DNA from: Bacteroidota bacterium
GTDB lineage: Bacteria; Bacteroidota; Bacteroidia; Cytophagales; Cyclobacteriaceae
Length of the DNA stretch: 64,000 nt
Direction: 5' to 3'
Assembly: GCA_016178785.1 (NCBI GenBank)
Contig: JACOSO010000023.1
Location: 1 to 64,000 of the forward strand
The translations under genes were made by a program, and so were the position numbers. Shown piece after piece: positions 18,702 to 27,424 of the stretch. The notes beneath the pieces are model-generated. The model worked only from the letters and a program-made list of their open reading frames with translations. It did not search any database and had not been told where the DNA came from. Positions within the stretch are counted from its first letter, which is position 1; every line of letters starts with the position of its first letter.

Positions 18702-19424
18702 TTGACAGTAGTACCTTATAAAAATGACGCCACCCCCAAGAAAGCGCAGGTGGCCCGCATGTTTGATTCCATCAGTGGTAATTACGATTTCCTCAACCAT
18801 TTTTTAAGTTTAGGAATTGACATCCGCTGGAGAAAAAAAGCAATCAGTTTGCTGCAAGATGAAAAACCAAAAATGATTTTGGATGTTGCCACCGGCACCG
18901 GTGATTTTGCGATTGAAGCTTTGAAACTGAACCCCGAGAAGATTATTGGAGTCGATATTTCTGAAGGGATGCTTGAGATCGGCAGAAAGAAGATGAAAGC
19001 GAATGGACACGAAAGTATTATCGAGTTGAGATCAGGCGATTCAGAAAGTCTTCCCTTTGAAGAAAATAAATTCGATGCCGTGATCGTTGCTTTTGGAGTG
19101 AGAAACTTTGAAAACTTAGAAAAAGGATTAGCTGAAATTCTGCGGGTGCTTAAGCCGAATGGCCGGGCCGTTGTACTGGAATTTTCAAAGCCGGCTTCCT
19201 TCCCGATGAAGCAGCTTTATTCGTTCTACTTCAATTCAATCTTACCTAAAATCGGAAAGGTGGTTTCGCATGATTCTTCAGCTTACACTTATTTACCCGA
19301 ATCTGTTCAGGCCTTTCCTGATGGACGCGATTTTTTATCAGTGCTTTCAAAATTAGGTTATAAAAACGCAACATGCCAGCCACTTACTTTTGGAATAAGC
19401 TCGCTGTACACCGCTACAAAATAG
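18702..19424 (+). CDS. ubiE: Demethylmenaquinone methyltransferase (MenG/UbiE)
   Basis: SAM-dependent methylation of demethylmenaquinone, the last step of menaquinone synthesis. Class I methyltransferase motif I is LDVATGTGDFAIEAL. The family signatures GNYDFLNHFLSLGIDIRWRK and RVLKPNGRAVVLEFSKP are present. The start chosen is TTG at 18702, reading MTVVPYKND, the usual N-terminus in Bacteroidota (240 residues). An upstream GTG at 18651 would add 17 residues encoded by a repeat element and is unlikely. The 3' end overlaps porT by 52 bases. Confidence 0.92.
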   Translation: MTVVPYKNDATPKKAQVARMFDSISGNYDFLNHFLSLGIDIRWRKKAISLLQDEKPKMILDVATGTGDFAIEALKLNPEKIIGVDISEGMLEIGRKKMKANGHESIIELRSGDSESLPFEENKFDAVIVAFGVRNFENLEKGLAEILRVLKPNGRAVVLEFSKPASFPMKQLYSFYFNSILPKIGKVVSHDSSAYTYLPESVQAFPDGRDFLSVLSKLGYKNATCQPLTFGISSLYTATK

Positions 19425-20113
19425 CGGTCATCCTTCTGGTTTTTGCGTTGATTCCGCTGAGGGGCAATGCGCAACTGTTCCGTTGGGCTAAGCAACACAA
19501 TCCAGATTATGACAGACGAAAAATTTCCTACGGATTCAGTATTGGACTGCATACATCCTCGTATCAGGTAAAGTACTCAGACAAATTTGTTACCTCGAAG
19601 TTCGACACGGTTCATTCTGTGCAGCCCGTTTTTCTGGCTGGTTTTTCACTGGGCTTCTTGGTCAACTATCGATTCAATGAATTTTTGGATTTGCGACTGA
19701 TGCCCAAGGCCGGATTTTATGCCCATAAGTTGTTCTACTACTTCACAAATGCACCTACTCAATCGCAATTGGTCGAAACTACTTTGGTTGAAATGCCTTT
19801 GCTTCTGAAATATAAATCCATGCGAAGAGGAAATGTGCGGATGTACATGATCGGTGGAATAACTCCCGCATTTGAGGCTTCCGGAAAAAATGATATAGGG
19901 AACTCCACTGCAGGCCTGTCAATTCAAAAACATAACATCAGCCTTGACATGGGTATGGGCTTTGATTTTTATTTTCCTTTTTTCAAATTTTCGCAAGAGA
20001 TTCGGTTTTCGCGAGGCATCTCAAATATGCTTGGCTCTCAGCACACTATTTATCAAGACCCAATCAGCCGCTTGAACACAAATACAGTTTCTGTTTATTT
20101 TATCTTTCAATAA
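19373..20113 (+). CDS. porT: PorT-family outer membrane beta-barrel (type IX secretion)
   Basis: A 246-residue protein with an N-terminal hydrophobic signal (about residues 16-37, ending GNAQ) and alternating amphipathic strands ending in YFIFQ, a C-terminal Phe-containing barrel end. PorT/SprT is an outer-membrane component required for type IX secretion and gliding. Its gene commonly follows ubiE in Bacteroidota, as here, where the two overlap by 52 bases. The assignment rests on context plus barrel character and strand pattern. PorT-like barrels are diverse, so some caution is needed. Confidence 0.78.
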   Translation: MPATYFWNKLAVHRYKIAVILLVFALIPLRGNAQLFRWAKQHNPDYDRRKISYGFSIGLHTSSYQVKYSDKFVTSKFDTVHSVQPVFLAGFSLGFLVNYRFNEFLDLRLMPKAGFYAHKLFYYFTNAPTQSQLVETTLVEMPLLLKYKSMRRGNVRMYMIGGITPAFEASGKNDIGNSTAGLSIQKHNISLDMGMGFDFYFPFFKFSQEIRFSRGISNMLGSQHTIYQDPISRLNTNTVSVYFIFQ

Positions 20114-20116
20114 TTT

Positions 20117-20875
20117 ATGGACAAAAGAATTGCGCTTGTCACAGGCGCCACATCCGGCATAGGCGAAGCTACTGCGCGACTACTCTCTAGAAATAATTTC
20201 AAATTAGTTCTTTGCGGCAGGAGGGAGGAAAGACTTGTGAAACTTTCAAAAGAGCTTTCCTCATTCACCGAATTAACAACACTTAGTTTTGATGTGAGAG
20301 ATCAAAATGGGGTGATAAAGGCGATTCAATCGTTGCCAGAATCATGGAAAAAGATTGATGTGCTTGTCAACAATGCAGGCAATGCGCACGGACTTTCACC
20401 CATTCAAAACGGAGATGTTGAAGACTGGAACCAAATGATTGACATCAATGTGAAGGGACTATTGTATGTGTCGAAGGAAATTATGAATGGAATGATCGAG
20501 CGAAAGTCGGGGCACATCATCAACATTGGTTCGATTGCTGGCAAAGAGGTTTACCCAAATGGAAATGTGTATTGTGCAAGCAAGTTTGCCGTTGATGCCA
20601 TTACCAAAGGAATGCGATTTGATCTCAATCCGTATGGAATTAAAGTTACCAGCATCAACCCTGGCCTGGTGGATACGGAGTTTTCACTGGTACGATTTAA
20701 AGGAGATGAAGAGCGTGCTAAGAATACGTATAAGGGATTGCAACCTTTAGTAGCAAATGATATTGCCGATTTGATTCTATTCGCATTGACCAGACCCGCA
20801 CATGTTGTCGTTGCCGACATGCTTGTGCTGCCCGTTGCACAAGCGAGTGCTGCCGTTGTGAGGCGCGATAGTTGA
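20117..20875 (+). CDS. SDR-family oxidoreductase (YdfG-like)
   Basis: A classical short-chain dehydrogenase of 252 residues. The cofactor motif is TGATSGIGEAT, the NNAG strand is present, the catalytic Ser is in INIGSIAG, and Tyr/Lys are in YCASK. The CGRREERL segment after beta-2 suggests NADP(H). It resembles YdfG-type 3-hydroxy acid dehydrogenases. Lies three bases after porT. The substrate is not determined. Confidence 0.88.
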   Translation: MDKRIALVTGATSGIGEATARLLSRNNFKLVLCGRREERLVKLSKELSSFTELTTLSFDVRDQNGVIKAIQSLPESWKKIDVLVNNAGNAHGLSPIQNGDVEDWNQMIDINVKGLLYVSKEIMNGMIERKSGHIINIGSIAGKEVYPNGNVYCASKFAVDAITKGMRFDLNPYGIKVTSINPGLVDTEFSLVRFKGDEERAKNTYKGLQPLVANDIADLILFALTRPAHVVVADMLVLPVAQASAAVVRRDS

Positions 20876-20982
20876 TTTCTTAAAAATCCGTTAAGAAAAA
20901 CTTTTAGCGAATGTGCGTTAGCCACCTTCGAGGGCTAAACCCTGCGTTAATTTGAACTTAATAAAATAAGTTTAAACATTCT

Positions 20983-21015
20983 GTTGCGGAACTGCGTATG
21001 TTCTTTATACATTTG
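20983..21015 (+). promoter_or_regulatory. Predicted promoter of the sulfate assimilation operon
   Basis: TACATTTG at 21008-21015 matches the Bacteroidota minus-7 consensus TAnnTTTG exactly. GTTG at 20983-20986 lies 21 bases upstream as a minus-33 candidate. Transcription would start near 21020, inside the conserved 18-bp motif just before cysD. Confidence 0.55.
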
Positions 21016-21019
21016 TCCC

Positions 21020-21037
21020 ACTAACTCTATAGACTAA
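21020..21037 (+). promoter_or_regulatory. Shared 18-bp motif, copy 1 (before cysD)
   Basis: ACTAACTCTATAGACTAA, 11 bases before the cysD start and overlapping the predicted transcription start. It is 15/18 identical to the copy before the TonB receptor and 14/18 to that before cobA. The core TCTATAGA is palindromic, as expected for a dimeric regulator site. Probable operator. The regulator is not in the window. Confidence 0.5.
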
Positions 21038-21048
21038 AGGTATTAAAT

Positions 21049-21951
21049 ATGTACTCCTTTGATTATCTCGACCAGCTGGAATCGGAAGCCATACACATTC
21101 TTCGCGAGGTAGCTGGCCAGTTTGAGCGGCCTGCTTTACTTTTTTCAGGAGGGAAGGATTCAATCACATTAGTTCGTTTGGCTGAAAAAGCGTTTCGTCC
21201 CGGGAAATTCCCTTTTCCTTTGGTGCATATTGATACAGGTCACAATTTTCCTGAAGCCATAGATTTTCGCGATCAGTTGGTGCAGCGGCTTGGCGAAAAA
21301 TTGATTGTGGGAAGTGTGGAGGAAACCATCAATGAAAAGAAACTCACTGAGCCTAAAGGAAAATTTGCAAGTCGTAATGCCCTGCAGACCTATACGTTGC
21401 TTGAGGTTATAGAGAAGTATGGCTTCGATGCCTGCATAGGCGGGGCAAGAAGAGACGAAGAAAAAGCTCGTGCAAAAGAAAGAATATTCTCAGTTCGCAA
21501 TGAATTTGGTCAGTGGGAACCGAAACTTCAACGTCCTGAACTTTGGAACATTTATAACGGAAGGATAAGTAAAGGAGAGAACGTACGCGTTTTTCCCATC
21601 AGCAACTGGACTGAACTTGATGTGTGGAACTACATCCGCAGAGAGAAGATTGAATTGCCATCGATTTATTTTTCTCATGAACGGAATTGCATCTCGTTTC
21701 AAGATCAGTGGGTGGCAGTATCGCCTTTTGTCACTATCGATGAAGACGACCACATCGAAAAAAGAAGAGTTCGTTACCGCACCGTTGGCGACATGACTTG
21801 TACAGCAGCGGTTGAATCAAACGCGAGTACGATTGATGAGATCATCAACGAAATCATTGCGACCAAAACAAGTGAGCGCGGAGAAACCCGCATTGATGAC
21901 AAAGTTTCGGAAGCAGCAATGGAGGACAGAAAAAAGAATGGATATTTTTAA
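21049..21951 (+). CDS. cysD: Sulfate adenylyltransferase subunit 2
   Basis: The ATP-pyrophosphatase-type subunit that makes adenosine 5'-phosphosulfate (APS) from sulfate and ATP, working with the CysN GTPase. The PP-loop SGGKDS is at residues 33-38. The family features HIDTGHNFPEAIDFRD, ACIGGARRDEEKARAKER and NWTELDVWNYI are all present. The 300-residue length is normal. First gene of the operon, nine bases before cysN. Confidence 0.96.
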   Translation: MYSFDYLDQLESEAIHILREVAGQFERPALLFSGGKDSITLVRLAEKAFRPGKFPFPLVHIDTGHNFPEAIDFRDQLVQRLGEKLIVGSVEETINEKKLTEPKGKFASRNALQTYTLLEVIEKYGFDACIGGARRDEEKARAKERIFSVRNEFGQWEPKLQRPELWNIYNGRISKGENVRVFPISNWTELDVWNYIRREKIELPSIYFSHERNCISFQDQWVAVSPFVTIDEDDHIEKRRVRYRTVGDMTCTAAVESNASTIDEIINEIIATKTSERGETRIDDKVSEAAMEDRKKNGYF

Positions 21952-21960
21952 TTTTTAGAA

Positions 21961-23202
21961 ATGGATTTACTACGACTGATAACTGCAGGAAGTGTTGACG
22001 ATGGCAAGAGTACGCTGATCGGCCGGTTGCTTTATGATAGCAAGTCAATCATGATCGATCAGCTTGAAGCCATTGGAAAACAAAGCAGGAACAAAGAGAA
22101 TGGTGAAATCGATCTCGCATTGCTGACGGACGGTCTCCGTGCAGAGCGCGAGCAGGGAATCACCATTGATGTAGCTTATAAATATTTCTCTACTCCCAAG
22201 CGGAAATTCATTCTGGCCGATGCTCCAGGTCACATTCAGTACACTCGCAATATGGTGACGGGAGCATCGAATGCTGACCTTGCTATTATCCTGATTGATG
22301 CGCGCAAAGGAGTAATTGAGCAAACAAAACGCCATTCGATCATCGCCTCATTGCTGGGAATCAAACACGTAGTAGTAGCCATCAATAAAATGGATCTCGT
22401 GAATTTTTCTGAGGATGTTTTCTCCAACATTGTTGTGGAGTATTCGCGTGTAGCTTTAGAATTGAAATTGAAGGATATAAAGTATATTCCGATAAGTGCG
22501 CTCCTTGGTGATAACATTGTCGAAAAATCGGATCAAATGAATTGGTACGAAGGCGAAACGCTTTTACATTGGCTTGAAACGATACAGGTCAACCGCGATG
22601 TGAACTTGAAAGATGCCCGCTTGCCGGTGCAGTACGTTATTCGCCCACAGACGGATGACCTACACGATTACCGTGGGTATGCAGGAAAAATTACAAGTGG
22701 GATTTATAAAGTAGGAGATAAGGTGTCTGTACTTCCGGCTGGCCTGGAAAGCACAATTAAATCAATTGAAGTAGGTGGCGTTGGGGTAAAGGAAGCTTAC
22801 GCTCCTCAGGGTGCAGTGATTCAACTTCAAGATGACATTGATATTAGCAGAGGCGACTTGATTGTGAAATCTGAAAACCTGACTGAAGTGACTCAAGAAT
22901 TTGAGGTGTTGCTAACGTGGATGGATGCAAAACCCCTGAAGCCCGGAAACAAATATCTATTACAACTCAATAGTAAGCAGGTGATGAGTGTGGTAAAAGA
23001 GATTGAATTCAAATTAGATGTGAACACGCTTGAGAAATTGCAATTACCTGAGAGTGTTGGACTGAATGATGTGGTCAAGGCAAAAATCAAAACGGCATCG
23101 CCAGTCGCAATCGACAAGTATTCGGTTAACAAAGCGACAGGAAGTGCAATCCTGATTGATGAAACAAGTCATTCAACGGTTGGGGCCCTACTGATACAAT
23201 AA
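21961..23202 (+). CDS. cysN: Sulfate adenylyltransferase subunit 1 (GTPase)
   Basis: An EF-Tu-like GTPase whose GTP hydrolysis drives APS synthesis. P-loop GSVDDGKS (10-17), the switch region REQGITIDVAYKYF, DAPGH and NKMD are all visible, followed by two beta-barrel domains. It is 413 residues long and has no APS kinase (CysC) fused at the C-terminus. No separate cysC is in the window, which fits direct APS reduction by the downstream CysH. Confidence 0.95.
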   Translation: MDLLRLITAGSVDDGKSTLIGRLLYDSKSIMIDQLEAIGKQSRNKENGEIDLALLTDGLRAEREQGITIDVAYKYFSTPKRKFILADAPGHIQYTRNMVTGASNADLAIILIDARKGVIEQTKRHSIIASLLGIKHVVVAINKMDLVNFSEDVFSNIVVEYSRVALELKLKDIKYIPISALLGDNIVEKSDQMNWYEGETLLHWLETIQVNRDVNLKDARLPVQYVIRPQTDDLHDYRGYAGKITSGIYKVGDKVSVLPAGLESTIKSIEVGGVGVKEAYAPQGAVIQLQDDIDISRGDLIVKSENLTEVTQEFEVLLTWMDAKPLKPGNKYLLQLNSKQVMSVVKEIEFKLDVNTLEKLQLPESVGLNDVVKAKIKTASPVAIDKYSVNKATGSAILIDETSHSTVGALLIQ

Positions 23203-23222
23203 AAAAATTTGAATTATAATCT

Positions 23223-23240
23223 ATTAAATCTATAGGATAA
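23223..23240 (+). promoter_or_regulatory. Shared 18-bp motif, copy 2 (before cobA)
   Basis: ATTAAATCTATAGGATAA in the 39-bp spacer between cysN and cobA, ending one base before the start codon. It is 14/18 identical to the cysD copy. No exact TAnnTTTG box accompanies it, so it could act as an operator for an internal promoter or on the mRNA. Confidence 0.45.
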
Positions 23241-23241
23241 T

Positions 23242-24066
23242 ATGGTTAAGAAGCTAAGTACGCCAAAAGTAATATTGGCAGGAGCGGGGCCCGGTGACCC
23301 TGATTTGATAACAGTGAAAACACTTCGCTATCTCAAGGCAGCTGATGTTTTGATCGTTGACCGATTGGTTGATCAATCCTTATTGAGCCATGCTAAACTT
23401 GGTGCAAAAATTTACTTTGTAGGTAAAGAGGGAGGTAATCCATGCTCCTTTACTCAAGAAAGCATCAACCTGCTTTTGGTGGAAGAGTCGAAACTTGGCC
23501 GATTGGTGTTGCGCTTGAAAGGTGGCGATGTTTCTTTTTTTTCAAATGTATTATCTGAACTTGAAACGCTCGTTGCAAATAATATTCCTTATGAGATTGT
23601 TCCTGGAGTGACAGCAGCATCAGGGGCAGCTGCATATGCCGGTATTCCACTCACGGCACGTGGCTTTGCCAGTTCGGTGCGGTTTCTTACCTACACACAT
23701 CCCGAATTGATAGATGAAAATCAGATCAAGGAACTGGCTTCGACTGAGGATACATTGGTTTTGTATATGGCTTCAAAAAACCTTCAACTATTACTTACTC
23801 AACTTTTGAAAAATGAAATTTCCGAAGAGAAATGGGTAGCTGTGGTCGAGCAAGCAACAACGCCAAATCAAAAGGTATTTTCTTATCCGGTGAAAGAATT
23901 TTTATCTGCTACTCGCAAAATAAGATTCAGATCTCCTTCCATAATCGTTGTTGGAAAGGTTGCAAAACTGCATCAACAGTTTGATTGGTTCAAAGCATCC
24001 AACAGTGCGGAAAGTTTTTTTCTTACTGTTCAACCAAATTTTTTGAATACTGCTAAAGTTGCTTGA
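23242..24066 (+). CDS. cobA: Uroporphyrinogen-III C-methyltransferase
   Basis: Makes precorrin-2 from uroporphyrinogen III using SAM. This is the entry step to siroheme, the cofactor of sulfite reductase. The motif GAGPGDPDLIT (14-24) and LRLKGGDVSFFSNVLSELE mark the SUMT family, followed by VPGVTAASGAAAYAGIPLTA. It is 274 residues, a stand-alone methyltransferase without the CysG dehydrogenase half, which is fused to a transporter four genes on. Three bases separate it from cysJ. Confidence 0.94.
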   Translation: MVKKLSTPKVILAGAGPGDPDLITVKTLRYLKAADVLIVDRLVDQSLLSHAKLGAKIYFVGKEGGNPCSFTQESINLLLVEESKLGRLVLRLKGGDVSFFSNVLSELETLVANNIPYEIVPGVTAASGAAAYAGIPLTARGFASSVRFLTYTHPELIDENQIKELASTEDTLVLYMASKNLQLLLTQLLKNEISEEKWVAVVEQATTPNQKVFSYPVKEFLSATRKIRFRSPSIIVVGKVAKLHQQFDWFKASNSAESFFLTVQPNFLNTAKVA

Positions 24067-24069
24067 CAT

Positions 24070-25749
24070 ATGCTTGAAGAAGTAAAACTGAACGAACTCA
24101 ACTACCTTGTCGAACGGCTTTCAAGAGAGGAATTGGTTTGGCTGAACGGCTACGTGTCAGGCCTGATTAAAAATTCGCTGAAATCAGAACCCAAAAGCGC
24201 AAAACTGTCGGGCAAGCTTACAATTACTTTTGGAACTGAGACCGGAAATTCGAAAAAAATAGCGACTGAGTTTGCAACCAAGGCAAGGAAGCAAGGGCTA
24301 ACAGTTAAACTTGCTTCTCTTGATCAGTACCGGCTTTCTGATTTGTCTAAAGAGGAAAACTTCATCACGGTGATCAGTACTCATGGAGAAGGTGAACCTC
24401 CTTCAGCTGCAAAAAAATTCTTTAGCCACATTCACGAAAGTAAACCTGATCTTTCAAAACTTCGATACAGTGTTCTGGCGCTTGGCGACAGTGCTTATCC
24501 TTTGTTTTGCAAGGCTGGAGAAGATGTGGATACGCAGCTTGCAACGCTTGGGGGAAATAGAATATCACCCCTCCAAAAGTGTGATGTCGATTTTGAAACG
24601 GATGCGCTTGAGTGGTTTAATCGGTCAGTTAATGTAATCGGAAACGGTGAGCATGTTACTCCGATTCAAGCAACGCCTGTCAAACATGTAGGCAGAAAAA
24701 TTTATACGGGAAAAATTCTTGCGAAAGTAAATTTGAATGGAAGCGGATCTGCAAAAGAAACTTATCACATCGAAATCTCTGCCGATGATCTCGCTTATCA
24801 GCCGGGTGACTCTATTGGGATTGTTCCTCAAAACCCTAAGGGAGAAGTTGAATCGATCATTCAACTTCTCGCTGTTGATCAAAAAAAGACGGTTCAATAT
24901 AAGGATCACGAATATTCGATTGACGAACTCCTTACTAATAAGCTTGCAATTTCCTATTTGCCCGAGCGTGTAGTAAGTAAGTATGCCGTCATTGTCAAGC
25001 AAAATATTCCAGCTGTGAGAATTGACTTGATTGATTTGCTTAAAATCTACCCGCCCCAAGGCGAAAATCAAGTAGATGAAATTTTGCAAGGACTTGAATT
25101 GATCACTCCTCGCTTGTATTCCATATCATCCTCGCTTCAAGCTCATGATGGGGAAGTTCACATTACGGTGGCACGCAATTGCTTTCAGTTCGATGGTATT
25201 ACACGTCATGGGTTGTGCTCAGATTACTTATCAAGGCTTTCTGATGAATCGCGAATTGAATTTTACGTTCATAAAAATTTTCAATTCAGACTCCCTGCTC
25301 CAAACAAAGATATTATCATGATCGGTCCTGGCACCGGTATTGCTCCATTTCGATCGTTCGTTGAAGAGCGAGTGAACACTGGTGCTGAAGGAAAAAATTG
25401 GTTGTTTTTCGGTGATCAGCATTTTGCTTCTGACTTTTTATATCAGACGGAGTGGCAAGACTATGTAAAGACTGGCGGCTTGACAAAAATGAATGTCGCC
25501 TTCTCTCGCGATCAGCAGGAAAAAATTTATGTGCAGCATAAAATGCTTCGGCATGCCGCAGAGTTTTTTAAATGGATTGAGTCGGGTGCATATCTCTACG
25601 TGTGTGGCGCGAAAGAACCAATGAGCAGTGATGTTGAAAAGACGTTGCTCGAGATAATTAAAACAGAAGGACAAAAGACTACAGAGCAAGCACAGGATTA
25701 TTTGAATCAATTGATTGAAGAGGGAAGGTATTTAAAAGATGTTTATTAA
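24070..25749 (+). CDS. cysJ: Sulfite reductase flavoprotein subunit
   Basis: Passes electrons from NADPH through FAD and FMN to the sulfite reductase hemoprotein. The flavodoxin domain starts at TITFGTETGNSKK (about residue 53) with STHGEGEPP and LALGDSAYPLFC. The FAD-binding part has RLYSISSS and the NADPH part has MIGPGTGIAPFRSFVEER, ending YLKDVY. 559 residues, slightly shorter than the enterobacterial protein. Directly before cysI. Confidence 0.95.
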   Translation: MLEEVKLNELNYLVERLSREELVWLNGYVSGLIKNSLKSEPKSAKLSGKLTITFGTETGNSKKIATEFATKARKQGLTVKLASLDQYRLSDLSKEENFITVISTHGEGEPPSAAKKFFSHIHESKPDLSKLRYSVLALGDSAYPLFCKAGEDVDTQLATLGGNRISPLQKCDVDFETDALEWFNRSVNVIGNGEHVTPIQATPVKHVGRKIYTGKILAKVNLNGSGSAKETYHIEISADDLAYQPGDSIGIVPQNPKGEVESIIQLLAVDQKKTVQYKDHEYSIDELLTNKLAISYLPERVVSKYAVIVKQNIPAVRIDLIDLLKIYPPQGENQVDEILQGLELITPRLYSISSSLQAHDGEVHITVARNCFQFDGITRHGLCSDYLSRLSDESRIEFYVHKNFQFRLPAPNKDIIMIGPGTGIAPFRSFVEERVNTGAEGKNWLFFGDQHFASDFLYQTEWQDYVKTGGLTKMNVAFSRDQQEKIYVQHKMLRHAAEFFKWIESGAYLYVCGAKEPMSSDVEKTLLEIIKTEGQKTTEQAQDYLNQLIEEGRYLKDVY

Positions 25750-25760
25750 CGAGTTGAAAG

Positions 25761-27419
25761 ATGAGCACAGCATTGTCACCGATAGAAAAAGTTAAAAGGG
25801 AGAGCAAAGGCCTTCGAGGAACGATCGTTGAAAGTTTGCGCGATGAAATCACCGGAGCTATTGCCGAAGACGATCAGGCGGTGATCAAATTTCATGGCAT
25901 GTATCAACAAGACGATCGCGATGTGCGGGAGGAGCGTGCTTCGAAAAAATTGGATCGATTGCATTCTTTCATGATCCGGCTCCGGTTGCCTGGAGGATTT
26001 CTTACTTCGGATCAGTGGATTGCTACACATGATATAGCCGGAGAAAATTCAACAGGCGTTATCAAAATCACTACGAGGCAAACATTGCAACTGCATGGTT
26101 TGATCAAGTCTAAGATCAAGCCTACGATCAAAGCTTTCAATGAAGCAAAACTTGATTCAATTGCAACCTGCGGAGACATCAACAGAAATGTAGTGTGCAG
26201 CGCTCACCCGAAGCAATCCTCAATTCACGAAGAGGTTTTTGGCTATTCTGAAAAAATAAGCGAATTGCTGATGCCGAAGACGAGAGCCTACTACGAGATC
26301 TGGCTTGACGAAGAAAAGATAAAAGAAAGAACTGAGGAAGATCCACTTTATGAGGATCGGTATCTTCCACGCAAGTTCAAGATCGCTATCGCTATTCCAC
26401 CTAACAACGATGTAGATGTATTCGCTAACGACATAGGCTTGATCGCGATTATTGAAAACGAGAAGCTGATTGGGTTTAATCTTGCAGTCGGAGGTGGACT
26501 CTCTGCTACCCATGGGAATACTGAAACTTACCCTCGATTGGCATCGGTCATTGGATTTGTGGCCGGTGAAAAGAATATTTTGAAAACCATCTATGAGGTG
26601 CTCACTATTCAGCGCGATTTTGGAAACCGCAGCGATCGTAAGTTGGCGCGGCTCAAATACACGCTTGACAAATATGGAGTTGAGTGGTTCAAAGAAGAGC
26701 TGGAAAAGCGAATCGGATTTAAACTTGTTGAAGCGAAATCATATCAGTTTTCTGATCGAAAAGATTTTTATGGATGGCATAAAAATCATCAAGGGCTCTG
26801 GTATTACACAGTCTTTACTGAGAATGGACGTGTGCTAGATTCAGAGAAAGTAAAATTAAAATCTGGCTTGCTTGAAGTGGCGAAAACCAATAAAGCAAAT
26901 TTCAGATTCACGTGTAATCAGAATGTCATTGTTGCCGATATTCAAGAAAAAGACAAAGCCTCAATTCAACGTATTCTTGAAGCACATAGTATAGTAAATC
27001 ATACCGAATCGGCAACTTCGATTAGAAAAAATTCGATGGCATGCGTGGCATTTAACACTTGTCCGCTCGCACTTGCTGAAGGTCAGCGTTATTTGCCTTC
27101 GCTCATTTCTAAAATAGAGCCTCTTATGCAACGACATCAGCTTGAGTCGGAAGAAATTGTTATTCGCATGACAGGTTGCCCTAATGGTTGTGCGCGTCCT
27201 TATGTGGCAGAGATTGGTTTTGTCGGCACTGCCTACGGAAAATATAATCTTCATGTGGGGGGTGATCGACAAGGTCAACGTTTGAATAAATTATTTAAGG
27301 AGAGTTTAGATGAAGTTTCAATTCTCAATGAATTAGATCAACTCTTTTCGGATTACAAAACAAAACGAAATACAAAAGAGACATTGGGCGATTTCGCTTA
27401 TCGAAATTATTTCAACTAA
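25761..27419 (+). CDS. cysI: Sulfite reductase hemoprotein (beta subunit)
   Basis: Six-electron reduction of sulfite to sulfide using siroheme and a 4Fe-4S cluster. The cluster cysteines are in CVAFNTCPLALAEGQRYLP and TGCPNGCARPYVAEIG. The siroheme-contacting region includes ATCGDINRNV, and the C-terminal NLHVGGDRQGQRLN matches CysI-type enzymes. 552 residues, complete. The pairing with a CysJ flavoprotein supports an NADPH-dependent assimilatory enzyme and not a nitrite reductase. Confidence 0.94.
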   Translation: MSTALSPIEKVKRESKGLRGTIVESLRDEITGAIAEDDQAVIKFHGMYQQDDRDVREERASKKLDRLHSFMIRLRLPGGFLTSDQWIATHDIAGENSTGVIKITTRQTLQLHGLIKSKIKPTIKAFNEAKLDSIATCGDINRNVVCSAHPKQSSIHEEVFGYSEKISELLMPKTRAYYEIWLDEEKIKERTEEDPLYEDRYLPRKFKIAIAIPPNNDVDVFANDIGLIAIIENEKLIGFNLAVGGGLSATHGNTETYPRLASVIGFVAGEKNILKTIYEVLTIQRDFGNRSDRKLARLKYTLDKYGVEWFKEELEKRIGFKLVEAKSYQFSDRKDFYGWHKNHQGLWYYTVFTENGRVLDSEKVKLKSGLLEVAKTNKANFRFTCNQNVIVADIQEKDKASIQRILEAHSIVNHTESATSIRKNSMACVAFNTCPLALAEGQRYLPSLISKIEPLMQRHQLESEEIVIRMTGCPNGCARPYVAEIGFVGTAYGKYNLHVGGDRQGQRLNKLFKESLDEVSILNELDQLFSDYKTKRNTKETLGDFAYRNYFN

Positions 27420-27424
27420 TAACG

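Noticed and set aside
20551-20925. Reverse-strand open frame inside the SDR gene
   Set aside because: It is a shadow of the SDR coding region and has no recognisable content.
25761-27419. Nitrite reductase for the siroheme enzyme
   Set aside because: It is paired with a CysJ flavoprotein and surrounded by cysD, cysN, cysH and cobA.
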